DNA from: Nitrospinaceae bacterium
GTDB lineage: Bacteria > Nitrospinota_A > UBA7883 > JAJDBK01
Assembly (NCBI GenBank): GCA_029261405.1
Contig: JAJDBK010000078.1
Span: 36,879-100,878 of the forward strand
DNA length: 64,000 bases
Reading direction: 5' to 3'
A program made the position numbers and the translations under genes. The notes below the pieces were generated by a model that had not been told where the DNA came from, ran no database searches, and saw nothing but the letters and a program-made list of their open reading frames with translations. This document shows positions 7,928-20,071 of the stretch, piece by piece; the first letter of the stretch is position 1; the number at the start of each line of letters is the position of its first letter.

Positions 7928-9658
7928 TTATAAAGGCGCCCGGTCGGCCAGGGTGCGCGGCCATCGAAAGCTGACATGAAAACCTTCTCCTGGTTTGGAG
8001 CCGACAAGAATTCGGCCCTGATGCAGTTCCACGATTCTTTTCACGGTCGGTAAACCGAGCCCGACCCCTTTTGCGCTGTTGTTGTCTGTCTGATAATACT
8101 CTTCAAAAAGGAGAGGAATCAACTCCGAGCGGACCCCTTCGCCATCGTCCTTAACGGAACATGTCACAGAAGAATCCTCCTCAGCAACCTCGATATCGAT
8201 CATACTGCGAGAGTGTTTGACACCGTTTCCCACGAGGTTGAGGAAAACACGCTCCATCTGGGCAACGTCAAAATCGGCCATGACCCTCTCATTCGTCACG
8301 TCTGACAGGCCGTTTCCGGTAATATCGAGCAGGGCGCCGTTGAGTGTTACAGCTATTTTTCGCATATAAAGCTCCGGCAGACAGGCGGTAAGCACAGTAA
8401 CGGCCACTGCCACCACGTCCGCCCGTTCGATATTGAGGGTAAGTTTCCCCGACTGGATTTTGCCCCAGACGAGAATATCCTCCACGAACCGGGTGATCTT
8501 GTCCGAGGAGATAATGATCTGGTCGGCGAGAGACTCGTACTTCTCCCTCCCGGTTTTTTCCGGCAGTGTTTTCAATAGTTTCGCGTAGCCCGCCACAGGA
8601 TTTAGCAAGGAGAGAAGGTCGTGGGTTAGGGAAAAATAGAGTTTCTCTTTCTCCGCCTCCCGTCTTATCACCTCTTCGAACAGTTTTGCGTTTTCCACCG
8701 CCACGGCGCACTGTCCGGCTACGATGCTCAGAAGTTCCACTGACCGTTCGTCGTAGAGGTCGGCCCTGTTATAGCTTTGAACGGACAGGGTGCCGACGAC
8801 CCTATCCTTGTAGATCATGGGCGCCCCAAGCCACGACTTGGCGGGAATTCCACCGTGTCGGATTCCGAGTTTCCGGCACTCCTCTTCAGTGTCGCGCTTC
8901 ATCAGGAGGTGGGTTCTGTTGTTGACGATATAACTGTTCATGCCGTCAGACAACGGGTATACCTCCGGGCCGCCGTGACTCGTGTCGTCGGCGAAATAGC
9001 GGGCCAGGAACGAGAGTTCTTTCCGGTTTTCGTCGTACAACGTGACGTTCACTTCGTCCGTGGCCAGAACTGCGCCAAGTCTTTTAACCACTTCGCGTAC
9101 CATCTCTTTTAGAGTCAGCCTGCCGGTTACAAGACTTCCCACCTGGTGAACAGTCTCAAGGTCGGAGGCTTTTTTATTGGCTGAATCGAGTTCAGATATT
9201 CTTTTCAGGGCGACTGCAAGATGTTCAAGGGTTGAGGTGACAACGGATAAATCTTCAGGTTTATTTCCGCTTTTCGACCCAGCCACAAAAAAACCGAATT
9301 TTTTTCCATTACAGACAATCGGCGCAACAGCTAAAGCCTTGAATTTTCCACCGGCGCATCTCCTCTTTTTCAGGCTTTTGGAAATAATAGTGATCCCGGA
9401 GAGTCGATCAGTTTCAGCGGCGCAATAGCAGGCGGAGCAATCGGCGTCAAAATCGTGTTCACCATCATCCGATGTCGCCGTGACAAGCGTTTGTTCTGGT
9501 CCTATGTCAAGCTGTAAGCGACATGCGGCGAAACCCGTTGTTCGCAATAGTGATTGAAGTGCGTAACTAGCTGTATTTAAGATGGTTTGGTAGGAGTCAG
9601 CCTTGTGGATAGCAAGAACCATATCCGAATGTGTTTTGCACTGGTCCAGGTTTTCCAT
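7928..9658 (-). CDS. soluble GAF-GAF histidine kinase
   Basis: A 576-residue sensor kinase with no membrane segment. An N-terminal GAF-like domain (about 20-155) carries several cysteines, including a CSACYC cluster at 74-79 that could bind metal or a cofactor. A second GAF domain spans about 175-325. The phosphotransfer domain has its histidine in SLTHDLL (H346), and the ATPase domain shows NLVGNGVKHS, DDGEGV and GVGLGLPTVK. It would phosphorylate the adjacent response regulator, whose gene follows after 14 bases. The input signal is unknown; the cysteine cluster makes a redox or metal signal possible, which is inference. Confidence 0.88.
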   Translation of the reverse strand: MENLDQCKTHSDMVLAIHKADSYQTILNTASYALQSLLRTTGFAACRLQLDIGPEQTLVTATSDDGEHDFDADCSACYCAAETDRLSGITIISKSLKKRRCAGGKFKALAVAPIVCNGKKFGFFVAGSKSGNKPEDLSVVTSTLEHLAVALKRISELDSANKKASDLETVHQVGSLVTGRLTLKEMVREVVKRLGAVLATDEVNVTLYDENRKELSFLARYFADDTSHGGPEVYPLSDGMNSYIVNNRTHLLMKRDTEEECRKLGIRHGGIPAKSWLGAPMIYKDRVVGTLSVQSYNRADLYDERSVELLSIVAGQCAVAVENAKLFEEVIRREAEKEKLYFSLTHDLLSLLNPVAGYAKLLKTLPEKTGREKYESLADQIIISSDKITRFVEDILVWGKIQSGKLTLNIERADVVAVAVTVLTACLPELYMRKIAVTLNGALLDITGNGLSDVTNERVMADFDVAQMERVFLNLVGNGVKHSRSMIDIEVAEEDSSVTCSVKDDGEGVRSELIPLLFEEYYQTDNNSAKGVGLGLPTVKRIVELHQGRILVGSKPGEGFHVSFRWPRTLADRAPL

Positions 9659-9797
9659 GTTTCGTCATCCCGATACAGCTGTTGCTATAAACCAGCGTAT
9701 ATCTATACCCCATTTGTAATGTTGACAGTTTACAATATTTATATGATAATTAAGGGTAAATATTCAATAAAATAGCGAAATTTCGGGGAGAGGTGGG

Positions 9798-11042
9798 ATG
9801 AAGTGCCCTCATTGCAACTACGTTAGCTTTGAGTACCTGGACTCATGCAAGAAATGCATGAAAGATCTGACTACTCATAAATCCCAAATGGGTATCGACT
9901 TCCTTGAGCCTTTACCCTTAGGCGTATTGACCTTTGTCGGAGGAGCTTCAAACCTGACGGCTAACGCCGCTCAGGCTACGGCGTCTTTTGATACGGGAGA
10001 TTTTTCCGTCACCGGCGACACCTCGGAAGTTACAGCTTTAGGCGCTCAGACAGCCGAAGTACGCCCTGCGACCGATGAATTCATGCCCGGTTTCGATGAT
10101 AGCGATGACTCTGGAGAGATCTCCATCGATTTCGACAGCGACGATGATGCAAATAGCGATGGCGATGAAGACTCCGATATTTTTACCTCCGACGAAATCA
10201 GCTTTGACGAAGAGACCGACTCCGACGATGGTCAAATAGACCTGGGTATAGGGGATGACAGCGACGATTTTGACGAGCTTGCCTCCAATAGCGGTTTTTC
10301 GTTAAGCCTCGGAGACGATTTCGGAGACGATACGAACAGCGCTCTTGACCTGGATAACACACCTCCACCTGCGCCACCTTCGGACAGCGGTGAGGAGGAG
10401 CTTTCCCTCAGTTTCGATTCTGATGACGATATAGATTTTGACGCAGACGACGATGATGAGATATCTGTAAGTCTCGACTCGGACGATGATGAAATATCCT
10501 TGGACCTTGATGCTGACGATGACGATGAAATATCCTTAAGCCTCGACGACGACGATGACTTGTCTGTGAGTTCCGATACTGGCGAGTCTGAAGAAGAGGA
10601 TGTCATCTCTGGTAGCCTGGACCCCGACCCTGGCGAGTCTGAAAACGCCGCTATCGAAATCGGACATATGGAAGAGCCGACCGACGTTACGATGGAGCTT
10701 AGCCCGGATGAGATGGGGATGGAAATCTCCGACTTCGGAGACGACATCGACGATTCTGGTGACAGTGATATTGAGTTTGACGGTTTTGAGGTCGATGATA
10801 TCTCTGATGACGTTATGGTGGAAGTTGGCGAAGACCAATCTTCACCACTTATCAAAAACGATAGCAAGAGCGACAGCGACGATTTTCAGGAGATAGAGCT
10901 CTCCCTGGAAGATGATGACGTTTTCGGAAAAGGGGAATCGAAACCATCAGGCAAGGCGGACGCCAAAGAGGATACAAATATCGACCTCGGAGATCTCGAC
11001 CTGCAGATCGGTGACGACGATCTCGGTATAGATTTTGACTGA
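9798..11042 (+). CDS. very acidic Asp/Ser-rich protein with N-terminal zinc ribbon
   Basis: A 414-residue protein of unknown function. It starts with a zinc ribbon, CPHC (3-6) and CKKC (17-20). A short ordered stretch follows, then ~350 residues dominated by Asp, Ser and Glu in runs such as DDDDEISLSLDDDDD, with repeated D-E-I-S/D-L-S units. The net charge must be extremely negative and the tail largely disordered. GAGAGG lies just before the ATG at 9798. The next gene (RDD membrane protein) starts 7 bases after the stop, so the two are probably co-transcribed. The long antisense frame over this gene is only the Ser-rich shadow of its GAC/GAT codons. Confidence 0.75.
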   Translation: MKCPHCNYVSFEYLDSCKKCMKDLTTHKSQMGIDFLEPLPLGVLTFVGGASNLTANAAQATASFDTGDFSVTGDTSEVTALGAQTAEVRPATDEFMPGFDDSDDSGEISIDFDSDDDANSDGDEDSDIFTSDEISFDEETDSDDGQIDLGIGDDSDDFDELASNSGFSLSLGDDFGDDTNSALDLDNTPPPAPPSDSGEEELSLSFDSDDDIDFDADDDDEISVSLDSDDDEISLDLDADDDDEISLSLDDDDDLSVSSDTGESEEEDVISGSLDPDPGESENAAIEIGHMEEPTDVTMELSPDEMGMEISDFGDDIDDSGDSDIEFDGFEVDDISDDVMVEVGEDQSSPLIKNDSKSDSDDFQEIELSLEDDDVFGKGESKPSGKADAKEDTNIDLGDLDLQIGDDDLGIDFD

Positions 11043-11049
11043 TCGATAG

Positions 11050-11562
11050 GTGTTGCAGGCGTCGGATTCCACTAATATTGAACAGACCATGCCTTCCGAG
11101 CCCCCCTCTTCGACATACGAGGTCGATATCGGGCTTGAATTTGGCCATGCGTCGTTCGCTCGGCGGCTGATCGCCTACCTTCTCGATTACGCCTTTACCC
11201 TGACACTCACATTCTTTTTTTTCGGTTTAGTTTACCGTTTCGGGGAGATCGATTACGGCGACCCGGACGAGTTAAAACTCTTCTGTCTGCTCATGGCGCT
11301 TTTTTATAACGTGATGTGGATCGGTTATTACACGATAACCACCGGCGATGGCGGTCAGAGTTTTGGCAAAATGGCGTGTGATATCAAGGTTGTGCATCCT
11401 GACGGTTCACATGTTTCATATCTGGACGCTTTTGTCAGGGCGTTCGGTTACCTGTTTAGCGGCTTGTTTCTCTACATCGGTTATCTTCTTGCCCTGGTCG
11501 ATTCGAGGGGGCAGACTCTTCACGACAAGATAGCCGGAACGGTTGTAGTGGAAATAGACTGA
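11050..11562 (+). CDS. RDD-family membrane protein
   Basis: A 170-residue RDD-domain protein: ARRLIAYLLDY supplies the Arg and first Asp, and VDSRGQTLHDKIAGT the C-terminal signature. Three to four membrane segments are visible (about 50-70, 82-100, 130-155). RDD proteins are thought to act in transport, and some are Na+/H+ antiporters, but the substrate is not predictable here. The frame opens at GTG 11050; ATG 11089 is an alternative start that would trim 13 residues without touching the domain. It follows the acidic zinc-ribbon gene by 7 bases, suggesting a joint membrane function. Confidence 0.8.
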   Translation: MLQASDSTNIEQTMPSEPPSSTYEVDIGLEFGHASFARRLIAYLLDYAFTLTLTFFFFGLVYRFGEIDYGDPDELKLFCLLMALFYNVMWIGYYTITTGDGGQSFGKMACDIKVVHPDGSHVSYLDAFVRAFGYLFSGLFLYIGYLLALVDSRGQTLHDKIAGTVVVEID

Positions 11563-11606
11563 TCCTGCCGTTATAATATTCCGTCCATGTTTTGAATAAC
11601 GATACT

Positions 11607-11630
11607 CCTGCGCCTCGGCTCAGGTTTTTT
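11607..11630 (+). terminator. Rho-independent terminator
   Basis: An 18-base hairpin, CCTG/CAGG plus GC/GC around one mismatch with loop CTCG, followed directly by six Ts. It lies between the RDD gene and the aminotransferase, ending 14 bases before the latter's ATG. It most likely closes the acidic protein-RDD unit. Its place inside the next gene's leader would also allow attenuation. Confidence 0.65.
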
Positions 11631-11643
11631 GTGGAGATAGTGA

Positions 11644-12786
11644 ATGAAAAAGCGATACCTGATATCCCCTGGCCCTACCCCGGTTCCAGAGGATGTTCTG
11701 TTGGAGATGGCTCGACCTGTGATCCATCACAGGACACCGCAGTTCTCTGAAATTTTCAGGGAGTGTTCCGAGGGACTGAAGAGACTGTTCAAGACCGAAC
11801 AGACGGTGATGACCCTGGCCTCCTCCGGCACCGGCGCCATGGAGGCGTCGGTAACGAATCTTTTCTCTCCGGGTGAAACCGTTCTGGTCGTAAACGGCGG
11901 AAAGTTCGGAGAGCGGTGGGGGAAGATCGCCGAGGCTTACGGACTTGCTGTTGAATGGCTCAACGTTGAGTGGGGTCAGGCTGTTACCGTGGAGCGGGTG
12001 GCCGAGGCTCTAGATAAAAATAGCGCCATCAGCGCGGTTCTTACCCAAGGGTCTGAAACCTCCACTACGGTAGCCCATCCGATAGAAGCGATCGCTAAAC
12101 TTACAAAGGATACCGACAGACTTTTGATAGTCGATGGAATCACCTGTGTCGGGGTGGTCGATACACCGATGGACGAATGGGGCATAGACGTTCTTCTTAC
12201 AGGCTCCCAGAAAGCTCTCATGCTTCCTCCCGGTCTTGCGTTTATAGCGCTTTCGGAAAAAGCGTGGAAAAAGCGGGAAATCTCGAAACTGCCCCGGTTC
12301 TACTTCGATCTGAAAAAAGAAGCCAGCAACGTTGTGAAAGATACCAGCGCGTATACTCCGGCGGCCTCACTTATAAGTGGCTTCAGGAAAGCGCTTGAGA
12401 TCATGTTTGATGAGGGGCTCGATAACGTCTATCAACGGCACGACACCCTCGCAAGAGCGGTCAGGGCCGGATGCTCATCCATGGGGCTAAAAGCGCTGGC
12501 GCCAGACTCACCGGCCAACTCGGCTACCGGTATCTTCGTTCCTGACGGGGTGGATGGCGGTAAACTTGTCAAGGATCTGCGGGATAACTACGGCGTGACA
12601 TTTGCCGGTGGTCAGGATCACCTGAAAGGAAAGATCATTCGAATAGCGCATCTCGGCTATTTCGACTCTTTCGATATGATCGTAGCCATGAGCGCCATCG
12701 AAATGGGGCTGGCCAAAGCTGGTGTCGCGGATATAGCGGGCAAGGGTGTAGCCGCCGCCGAAGCGATTTTAAACGAACGATATTAA
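11644..12786 (+). CDS. class V aminotransferase (alanine/serine-glyoxylate type)
   Basis: PLP aminotransferase of 380 residues in the alanine-glyoxylate/serine-pyruvate family. Visible are SPGPTPVP at the N-terminus, SSGTGAMEA for the cofactor phosphate, VDGITCVG with the cofactor-binding aspartate, and the Schiff-base lysine in TGSQKALMLPPG (K190). In many bacteria this protein sits beside SerA and is thought to supply the transamination step of serine synthesis or glyoxylate-linked serine metabolism. Here serA starts 24 bases downstream, supporting that reading. True SerC is a different subgroup, so phosphoserine aminotransferase activity is inferred only from context. Confidence 0.88.
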   Translation: MKKRYLISPGPTPVPEDVLLEMARPVIHHRTPQFSEIFRECSEGLKRLFKTEQTVMTLASSGTGAMEASVTNLFSPGETVLVVNGGKFGERWGKIAEAYGLAVEWLNVEWGQAVTVERVAEALDKNSAISAVLTQGSETSTTVAHPIEAIAKLTKDTDRLLIVDGITCVGVVDTPMDEWGIDVLLTGSQKALMLPPGLAFIALSEKAWKKREISKLPRFYFDLKKEASNVVKDTSAYTPAASLISGFRKALEIMFDEGLDNVYQRHDTLARAVRAGCSSMGLKALAPDSPANSATGIFVPDGVDGGKLVKDLRDNYGVTFAGGQDHLKGKIIRIAHLGYFDSFDMIVAMSAIEMGLAKAGVADIAGKGVAAAEAILNERY

Positions 12787-12810
12787 CTCTTAATAGTAGC
12801 AAGGACGAAA

Positions 12811-14406
12811 ATGCCAGCTTTCAAGGTTCTGGTTTCAGACAAATTATCAGATACGGGCGTAGCCATTCTCAAAGGGACACCCGGACTTGAGGTCGATATT
12901 AAAACCGGTATGGATAGCGCCGAACTGATCTCGGTGATAGCCGATTACGACGCTCTGATAATCCGTTCCGCCACAAATGTGACCAAAGAGGTTCTTGACG
13001 CCGCCACAAATCTGAAAGTGGTAGGTCGCGCCGGGATAGGTGTTGATAATGTTGATACGCAGAACGCCTCGGCCAAGGGTGTGGTGGTGATGAACACTCC
13101 GGGTGGTAATATTGTAACCACCGCCGAACACGCCATTGCCATGATGATGTCGTTGTCCCGAAAAATTCCACAGGCAAACGCATCGATCATGTCGGGTAAA
13201 TGGGAGAAGAGCAAGTTTGTCGGAGTGGAGCTTTATTCCAAGACGCTGGGCATTATCGGGATCGGCCGGGTCGGATCGATCGTGGCCAGACGCGCCCATG
13301 GTTTTGAGATGAACGTAATCGCTTTTGACCCGTTCATAAGCGCCGACGCCGCAGAGAAGATGGGTGTCAAACTTGTTTCGTTAGAGGAGCTTTACGCTGA
13401 GGCGGATTTCATTTCGATCCATTCTCAATTGACCCCGGAAACCAGGGGCATGATAAACAAAGACGCCTTTGCCAAGATGAAAAAGGGGATGCGGATAATC
13501 AACTGCGCCCGTGGAGGCATAATCAATGAGGTCGATCTGGCCATAGCCATAAAGAGCGGTCAGGTGGCAGGAGCGGCCCTCGACGTATTCGACACCGAGC
13601 CTGTGAATAAAGATAATCCGTTGCTCGGCATGGAGGAGGTGGTCTTGACTCCACACCTCGGAGCGTCCACATCGGAAGCTCAGGAGAACGTGGCGATAGC
13701 GGTGGCGCATCAGGTGGCCGACTACCTTACAAAAGATATAATCAGAAACGCCATCAACGTACCTTCTATCGATCCGGAAGAGTTGCAGATAATCAGGCCG
13801 TATCTCTCCCTAGGTGAGCGGATGGGCGCGTTCGTGGCGCAGATCACAGATGGCGCCCCGGAGCGGATCGAGATAACCTACATGGGCAAATTAGCGGAGC
13901 TGAACGATAAACCGATCACCCAGGCGATATTGAAAGGCGCTCTGGAGGCTTACGTCGGAAAAACCGTGAACCTGGTTAACGCGCCATACCTGGCCGAATC
14001 GCGAGGTATCGTGGTAAGCGCCACCACAAGTTCGGTCAAGAGGAATTTCGCGTCACTGCTGAGCGTGAAGATCACCACCGACACCAGGACAATGACCGCC
14101 GAAGGGACTGTTTTCGCCGGAGATGAACCACGGCTCGTCAAGCTCGAAGATGTTATTATAGAAGCGATCCTGACGGGCGACCTGTTGGTCTTCACCAACA
14201 AGGACCAGCCGGGAGTCATAGGCGATATCGGCACATACATGGGGGAGCAGAAGATCAACATGGCCCACTTTCATCTCGGTAGAACGGAGAAGGGAAAAGA
14301 CGCAATATCGATAGTCAATGTCGATACTGCTCCATCCCAGAACCAGATTGCCGAAATGAAAAAGATCGACGCCGTTCTGGACGTAAAACTGGTCAATTTC
14401 TCGTAG
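12811..14406 (+). CDS. serA: D-3-phosphoglycerate dehydrogenase
   Basis: First enzyme of serine synthesis, oxidising 3-phosphoglycerate with NAD+. At 531 residues it is the long form. The substrate and NAD domains span about 1-310 with Rossmann motif GIGRVGS and the catalytic His in TPHLGASTSEAQ. An intervening domain covers about 320-450, and a C-terminal ACT domain (about 455-531, starting LLVFTNKDQPGVIGDIG) normally gives feedback control by serine. It forms a tight run with the upstream aminotransferase and is followed 30 bases later by hisZ. Confidence 0.96.
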   Translation: MPAFKVLVSDKLSDTGVAILKGTPGLEVDIKTGMDSAELISVIADYDALIIRSATNVTKEVLDAATNLKVVGRAGIGVDNVDTQNASAKGVVVMNTPGGNIVTTAEHAIAMMMSLSRKIPQANASIMSGKWEKSKFVGVELYSKTLGIIGIGRVGSIVARRAHGFEMNVIAFDPFISADAAEKMGVKLVSLEELYAEADFISIHSQLTPETRGMINKDAFAKMKKGMRIINCARGGIINEVDLAIAIKSGQVAGAALDVFDTEPVNKDNPLLGMEEVVLTPHLGASTSEAQENVAIAVAHQVADYLTKDIIRNAINVPSIDPEELQIIRPYLSLGERMGAFVAQITDGAPERIEITYMGKLAELNDKPITQAILKGALEAYVGKTVNLVNAPYLAESRGIVVSATTSSVKRNFASLLSVKITTDTRTMTAEGTVFAGDEPRLVKLEDVIIEAILTGDLLVFTNKDQPGVIGDIGTYMGEQKINMAHFHLGRTEKGKDAISIVNVDTAPSQNQIAEMKKIDAVLDVKLVNFS

Positions 14407-14436
14407 AACCTATATTAAGGATATCCGGCCAAAGAG

Positions 14437-17002
<2,566 letters not shown>

Positions 17003-17003
<1 letters not shown>

Positions 17004-18370
17004 TGCCTGCCGATTCACACTGTCACTTAAACGATCCCGCTTTCGACATCGACCGGGGTGAGGTGATAGAAAGCATCGAAACTGCGGGAATGGTCCATCT
17101 GTTGAATGTTGGGTACGACCTTCCCACAAGCCACAAGGCGTTGGCTCTGGCGCATCGATATCCATATATGTACGCCTCCGCCGGTATCCATCCTCACAAT
17201 GCGTCTTCAGTTGACGATACCGTTTTGGATGAGCTGAGAAAACTGCTGGCCTATCCACAGGTTGTAGCGGTGGGGGAGACTGGACTCGATTATTTTCGGG
17301 ATCGCTCGCCAAGAGAGGATCAGCAACGTTCGTTTCGCGCTCACCTTGCCCTTGCCAGATCAACAGGAAGACCGGTCATCATCCACTGCCGGGACGCTAT
17401 GGACGATTGCCTTAAGATTCTTGAAGAAGAGGAGGTTGGTAAGATCGGCGGTGTCATGCACTGTTTTGCAGGTTCACCCGAGGAAGCGGAGAAGACGCTG
17501 GAACTGGGTCTTTATATCTCCTTTGCCGGAAACGTGACCTATCCCAAAGCCGGCATGTTACGCGACTCTATGGCTGTTGTTCCGGGCCACCGACTTTTAC
17601 TTGAGACCGATTCACCATACCTGGCGCCGCAGAAAAAACGGGGTAAACGAAACGATCCCACTCTACTGCGATACGTTTTGGAGACAGCCGCAAAAGTCCG
17701 ATCTGTAACCATTGCCGATATGGAACGGATAGCGGTCAATAATTTCGAGGAGCTTTTTCTCAACACCGGCGCCGAAGGAAAAATCGCTTACCAGATACGA
17801 GATTCGTTATATATAAATGTCACGCAAGCCTGCTCCAACGAATGTTATTTCTGTGTCAGATTCCATTCCGATACCGTTCAGGGCCACAACCTGCGGCTTG
17901 CAAAAGACCCCTCTGCGGAACAGATGATAGAGGCCATCGGTGATCCGACAAAATATGGTGAAGTGGTTTTCTGCGGTTATGGCGAACCGACTATCCGGCT
18001 CGAACAGATCAAACAAGTGGCCAAAGCGGTGAAGGATAAAGGTGGTGTCACTCGTCTTAATACCAACGGACACGGTAACCATCTTGCCAAACGAAATATC
18101 GTTCCCGAACTAAAAGGAGTGATCGACAGCGTCTCCGTAAGTCTCAACGCCGCCGACAGCGAGACCTATAATAAAATCTGTAAACCTCTAATCAAGAACG
18201 CCTGGAACAGTACAGTCGAGTTTATAAAAGAAGCAAAAGCGGGCGGTCTCGATGTCACGGCATCCATAGTAGCCATCCCGGGAGTTGTAGACGAAGAGCA
18301 ATGCCGAACGTTCGTCGAAGACGAACTAAAAGTAGACTTCAGAGTCCGCCACTACAACCTGGTAGGCTAG
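17003..18370 (+). CDS. TatD nuclease fused to TatD-linked radical SAM protein
   Basis: A two-domain protein of 455 residues. Residues 1-255 are a TatD metal-dependent hydrolase: DSHCHLND, GIHPHN, GETGLDYFRD, PVIIHCRDA, MHCFAG and LLETDSPYLAP supply the metal ligands. Residues 265-455 form a radical SAM domain with the cluster motif C277-x3-C281-x2-C284 and GYGEPT. The radical SAM part matches the family known for occurring beside or fused to TatD. Its reaction is not established. It overlaps purA by one base. The TAG stop codon is the left edge of a CTAG-bounded mobile element, so the final residues should be checked against relatives. Confidence 0.9.
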
Positions 18371-19152
18371 GTGCGTGGCGCACACCCGTTAACGCTGTCG
18401 CGCAGATTGAATATCCCTCTAAGTTCGCGCTGGTAGCGCTCGCTTCGCTCACTGCCATCGGATTTTTCACGGAAGTTGTAAAACAACTACTCATAATCGC
18501 TCGCCTCATTTTTTTATTTATACAGCGACGCAAGGATACCAATTGCAGAGATCATTATTCCAAAGATGGCCGACAAAACATTACGATTTTGTGTTTCTTG
18601 CTCCTCATGCTTCTTGTCGTGCTCCCGCAGAAGAGAAAGCCCGCTCGGTATGAGTGTGTATAAATGATCTCTCCCGTGAGGTTTTATGTCTGAGAAATAA
18701 GAGACCAGACATATCCTGTACGCTTGGGACCAATGGTCTTCATCCTCAAAAGCATCTTCTATCTCCTCTCTCCTTAAATGATCCTGTAATTGTTTATTGG
18801 TAAATCCATTCTTTAAATGTTTGGCTCCGAATCTGAACATTTCGATATCCAGATCGTCTTTCTTCTTCACAAAATCTCTCCATGGAATTCCTTCCGTCTC
18901 CCAACTATTCAGAATCATTTTTTCCTTTCTTGTTTGGTGCGGATTTCCCATGTTACAAAGTGGCGCACATCAAGGTAGGTAGCCCATAGCCAGTATCGCC
19001 TCATTTGGGTATCCATTTGTCAAACTATTGGAATCCCACATTCCCTGTCTACGCTTCTCTTACTTGATATTAAAGGATCCCATACCCGCAACTCCGATGG
19101 CAGTGAGGCGTGGTGCGGGGAGGCCGCAATTGGCAGTGCGCCACGCACCTAG
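18367..19152. mobile_element. CTAG-bounded hairpin-ended element with one cargo gene
   Basis: Both ends carry the same 17 bases in opposite orientation: CTAGGTGCGTGGCGCAC at 18367-18383 and its exact complement at 19136-19152. Behind CTAG, each end folds as a hairpin (GTGCG-TGG-CGCAC). No transposase is inside; the only gene is at 18514-18918 on the minus strand. Another hairpin-like motif is at 18432-18456. The layout (a tetranucleotide plus hairpin, inverted at both ends) resembles REP/REPIN doublets and IS200/IS605-type ends mobilised in trans. That comparison is an inference. Both edges supply the TAG stop of the flanking genes (TatD-radical SAM and htpX). Confidence 0.7.
18514..18918 (-). 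CDS. hypothetical protein with C-terminal membrane anchor, element cargo
   Basis: A 134-residue protein of unknown function inside the CTAG-bounded element. AAGGA five bases before the ATG at 18918 fixes this start over a longer frame. The first ~105 residues are charged and helical, with WRDFVKKKDDLD, a probable winged-helix-like LQDHLRREEIEDAFEDEDH segment, and LIPSGLSLLREH near 95-106. The last ~17 residues (AIFGIMISAIGILASLYK) form one membrane helix. It is more AT-rich than the flanking housekeeping genes. It does not resemble a transposase, so it may be passenger DNA. Confidence 0.6.
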   Translation of the reverse strand: MILNSWETEGIPWRDFVKKKDDLDIEMFRFGAKHLKNGFTNKQLQDHLRREEIEDAFEDEDHWSQAYRICLVSYFSDIKPHGRDHLYTLIPSGLSLLREHDKKHEEQETQNRNVLSAIFGIMISAIGILASLYK

Positions 19153-20000
19153 AATCCGCCTGAATAGCCCGATACCATTCCGCGCAGGGCCGCTATCCTT
19201 TTATCCATCGGGGGATGGGTCGAGAAGAGAGAGGCGAAACTTTTGCCGGTTAACGGGCTGACTATGAACATATGGGCTGTGGCCGGTTCCGCGTCCATCG
19301 GGATCGCCTGGGCGCCCCTTTCGAGTTTTGCCAATGCGCTGGCTAGCGGGACCGGGTTGCCGAGCAGTTCGGCCCCCACCTTGTCCGCCTGGTACTCCCG
19401 TGTTCTCGATATGGCCATCTGAACCAGCATGGCGGCTACCGGCGCCAGAATCATCATTGCGAACATGGCAAGCGGGTTGCTGTCTTTGTCCCTGCCACCG
19501 CCAAAAATCAGCGCCCACTGGGCCATCGACGCCAGCATCGAGACCGCTCCCGCTATGGTGGCGGCGATGGTACCGATAAGGATATCGTGGTTTTTCACAT
19601 GGGCGATCTCGTGGGCCAGAACACCGGCGAGTTCCTCTCTGCTCAAAAGGCGTGTTATGCCTTGGGTAACGGCGATGGCGGCGTGCGCCGGGTTGCGTCC
19701 TGTGGCAAAAGCGTTCGGCTGTTCGGATGGGATCATATATATCTTCGGCATCGGGATGCCGCCACGGGTAGTCAAGTCCCGAACTATCTGGTAGAGCCAC
19801 GGCGCTTCACTTTCGTGAATCTCCTGGGCCTTGTACATTTTAAGCACCAGTTTGTCACTGCTGTAGTAGGCGAAAAAATTCATTCCGACAGCTATGATGA
19901 AGGCGAGAATCATGCCGCTTTCGCCCCCCATAGCGTAACCGCCATAGACGAAGATAAGTGTCATTGCGCCAAGTAAAAGGCTTGTTTTTATTGCGTTCAT
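19149..20000 (-). CDS. htpX: membrane zinc metalloprotease HtpX
   Basis: Inner-membrane M48 peptidase that degrades misfolded membrane proteins. The 283-residue protein has two N-terminal membrane segments (about 5-25 and 30-48), the zinc motif HEIAH (H130, E131, H134), two further hydrophobic stretches (about 145-200), and the third-ligand region [13 protein letters not shown]. These match HtpX in order and length (about 285-295). Its TAG stop is supplied by the right edge of the CTAG-bounded element at 18367-19152; the final GYSGGF tail looks natural for the family. It is transcribed alone. Confidence 0.94.
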   Translation of the reverse strand: MNAIKTSLLLGAMTLIFVYGGYAMGGESGMILAFIIAVGMNFFAYYSSDKLVLKMYKAQEIHESEAPWLYQIVRDLTTRGGIPMPKIYMIPSEQPNAFATGRNPAHAAIAVTQGITRLLSREELAGVLAHEIAHVKNHDILIGTIAATIAGAVSMLASMAQWALIFGGGRDKDSNPLAMFAMMILAPVAAMLVQMAISRTREYQADKVGAELLGNPVPLASALAKLERGAQAIPMDAEPATAHMFIVSPLTGKSFASLFSTHPPMDKRIAALRGMVSGYSGGF

Positions 20001-20071
20001 CGCTGGTTTGAAATCTCCTGTTAATTACCTTTTATATAAAACCGGCTCAGACGTTTGTCAATGTGCGTCAA

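Noticed and set aside
7928..7964. Longer N-terminus of the response regulator
   Set aside because: These codons lie within the kinase gene's end and add residues not found before a receiver domain.
10232..10867. Long Ser-rich open frame antisense to the acidic protein gene
   Set aside because: It is the complement of repeated GAC/GAT/GAA codons, has no ribosome binding site and looks like no protein; the plus-strand gene explains it.
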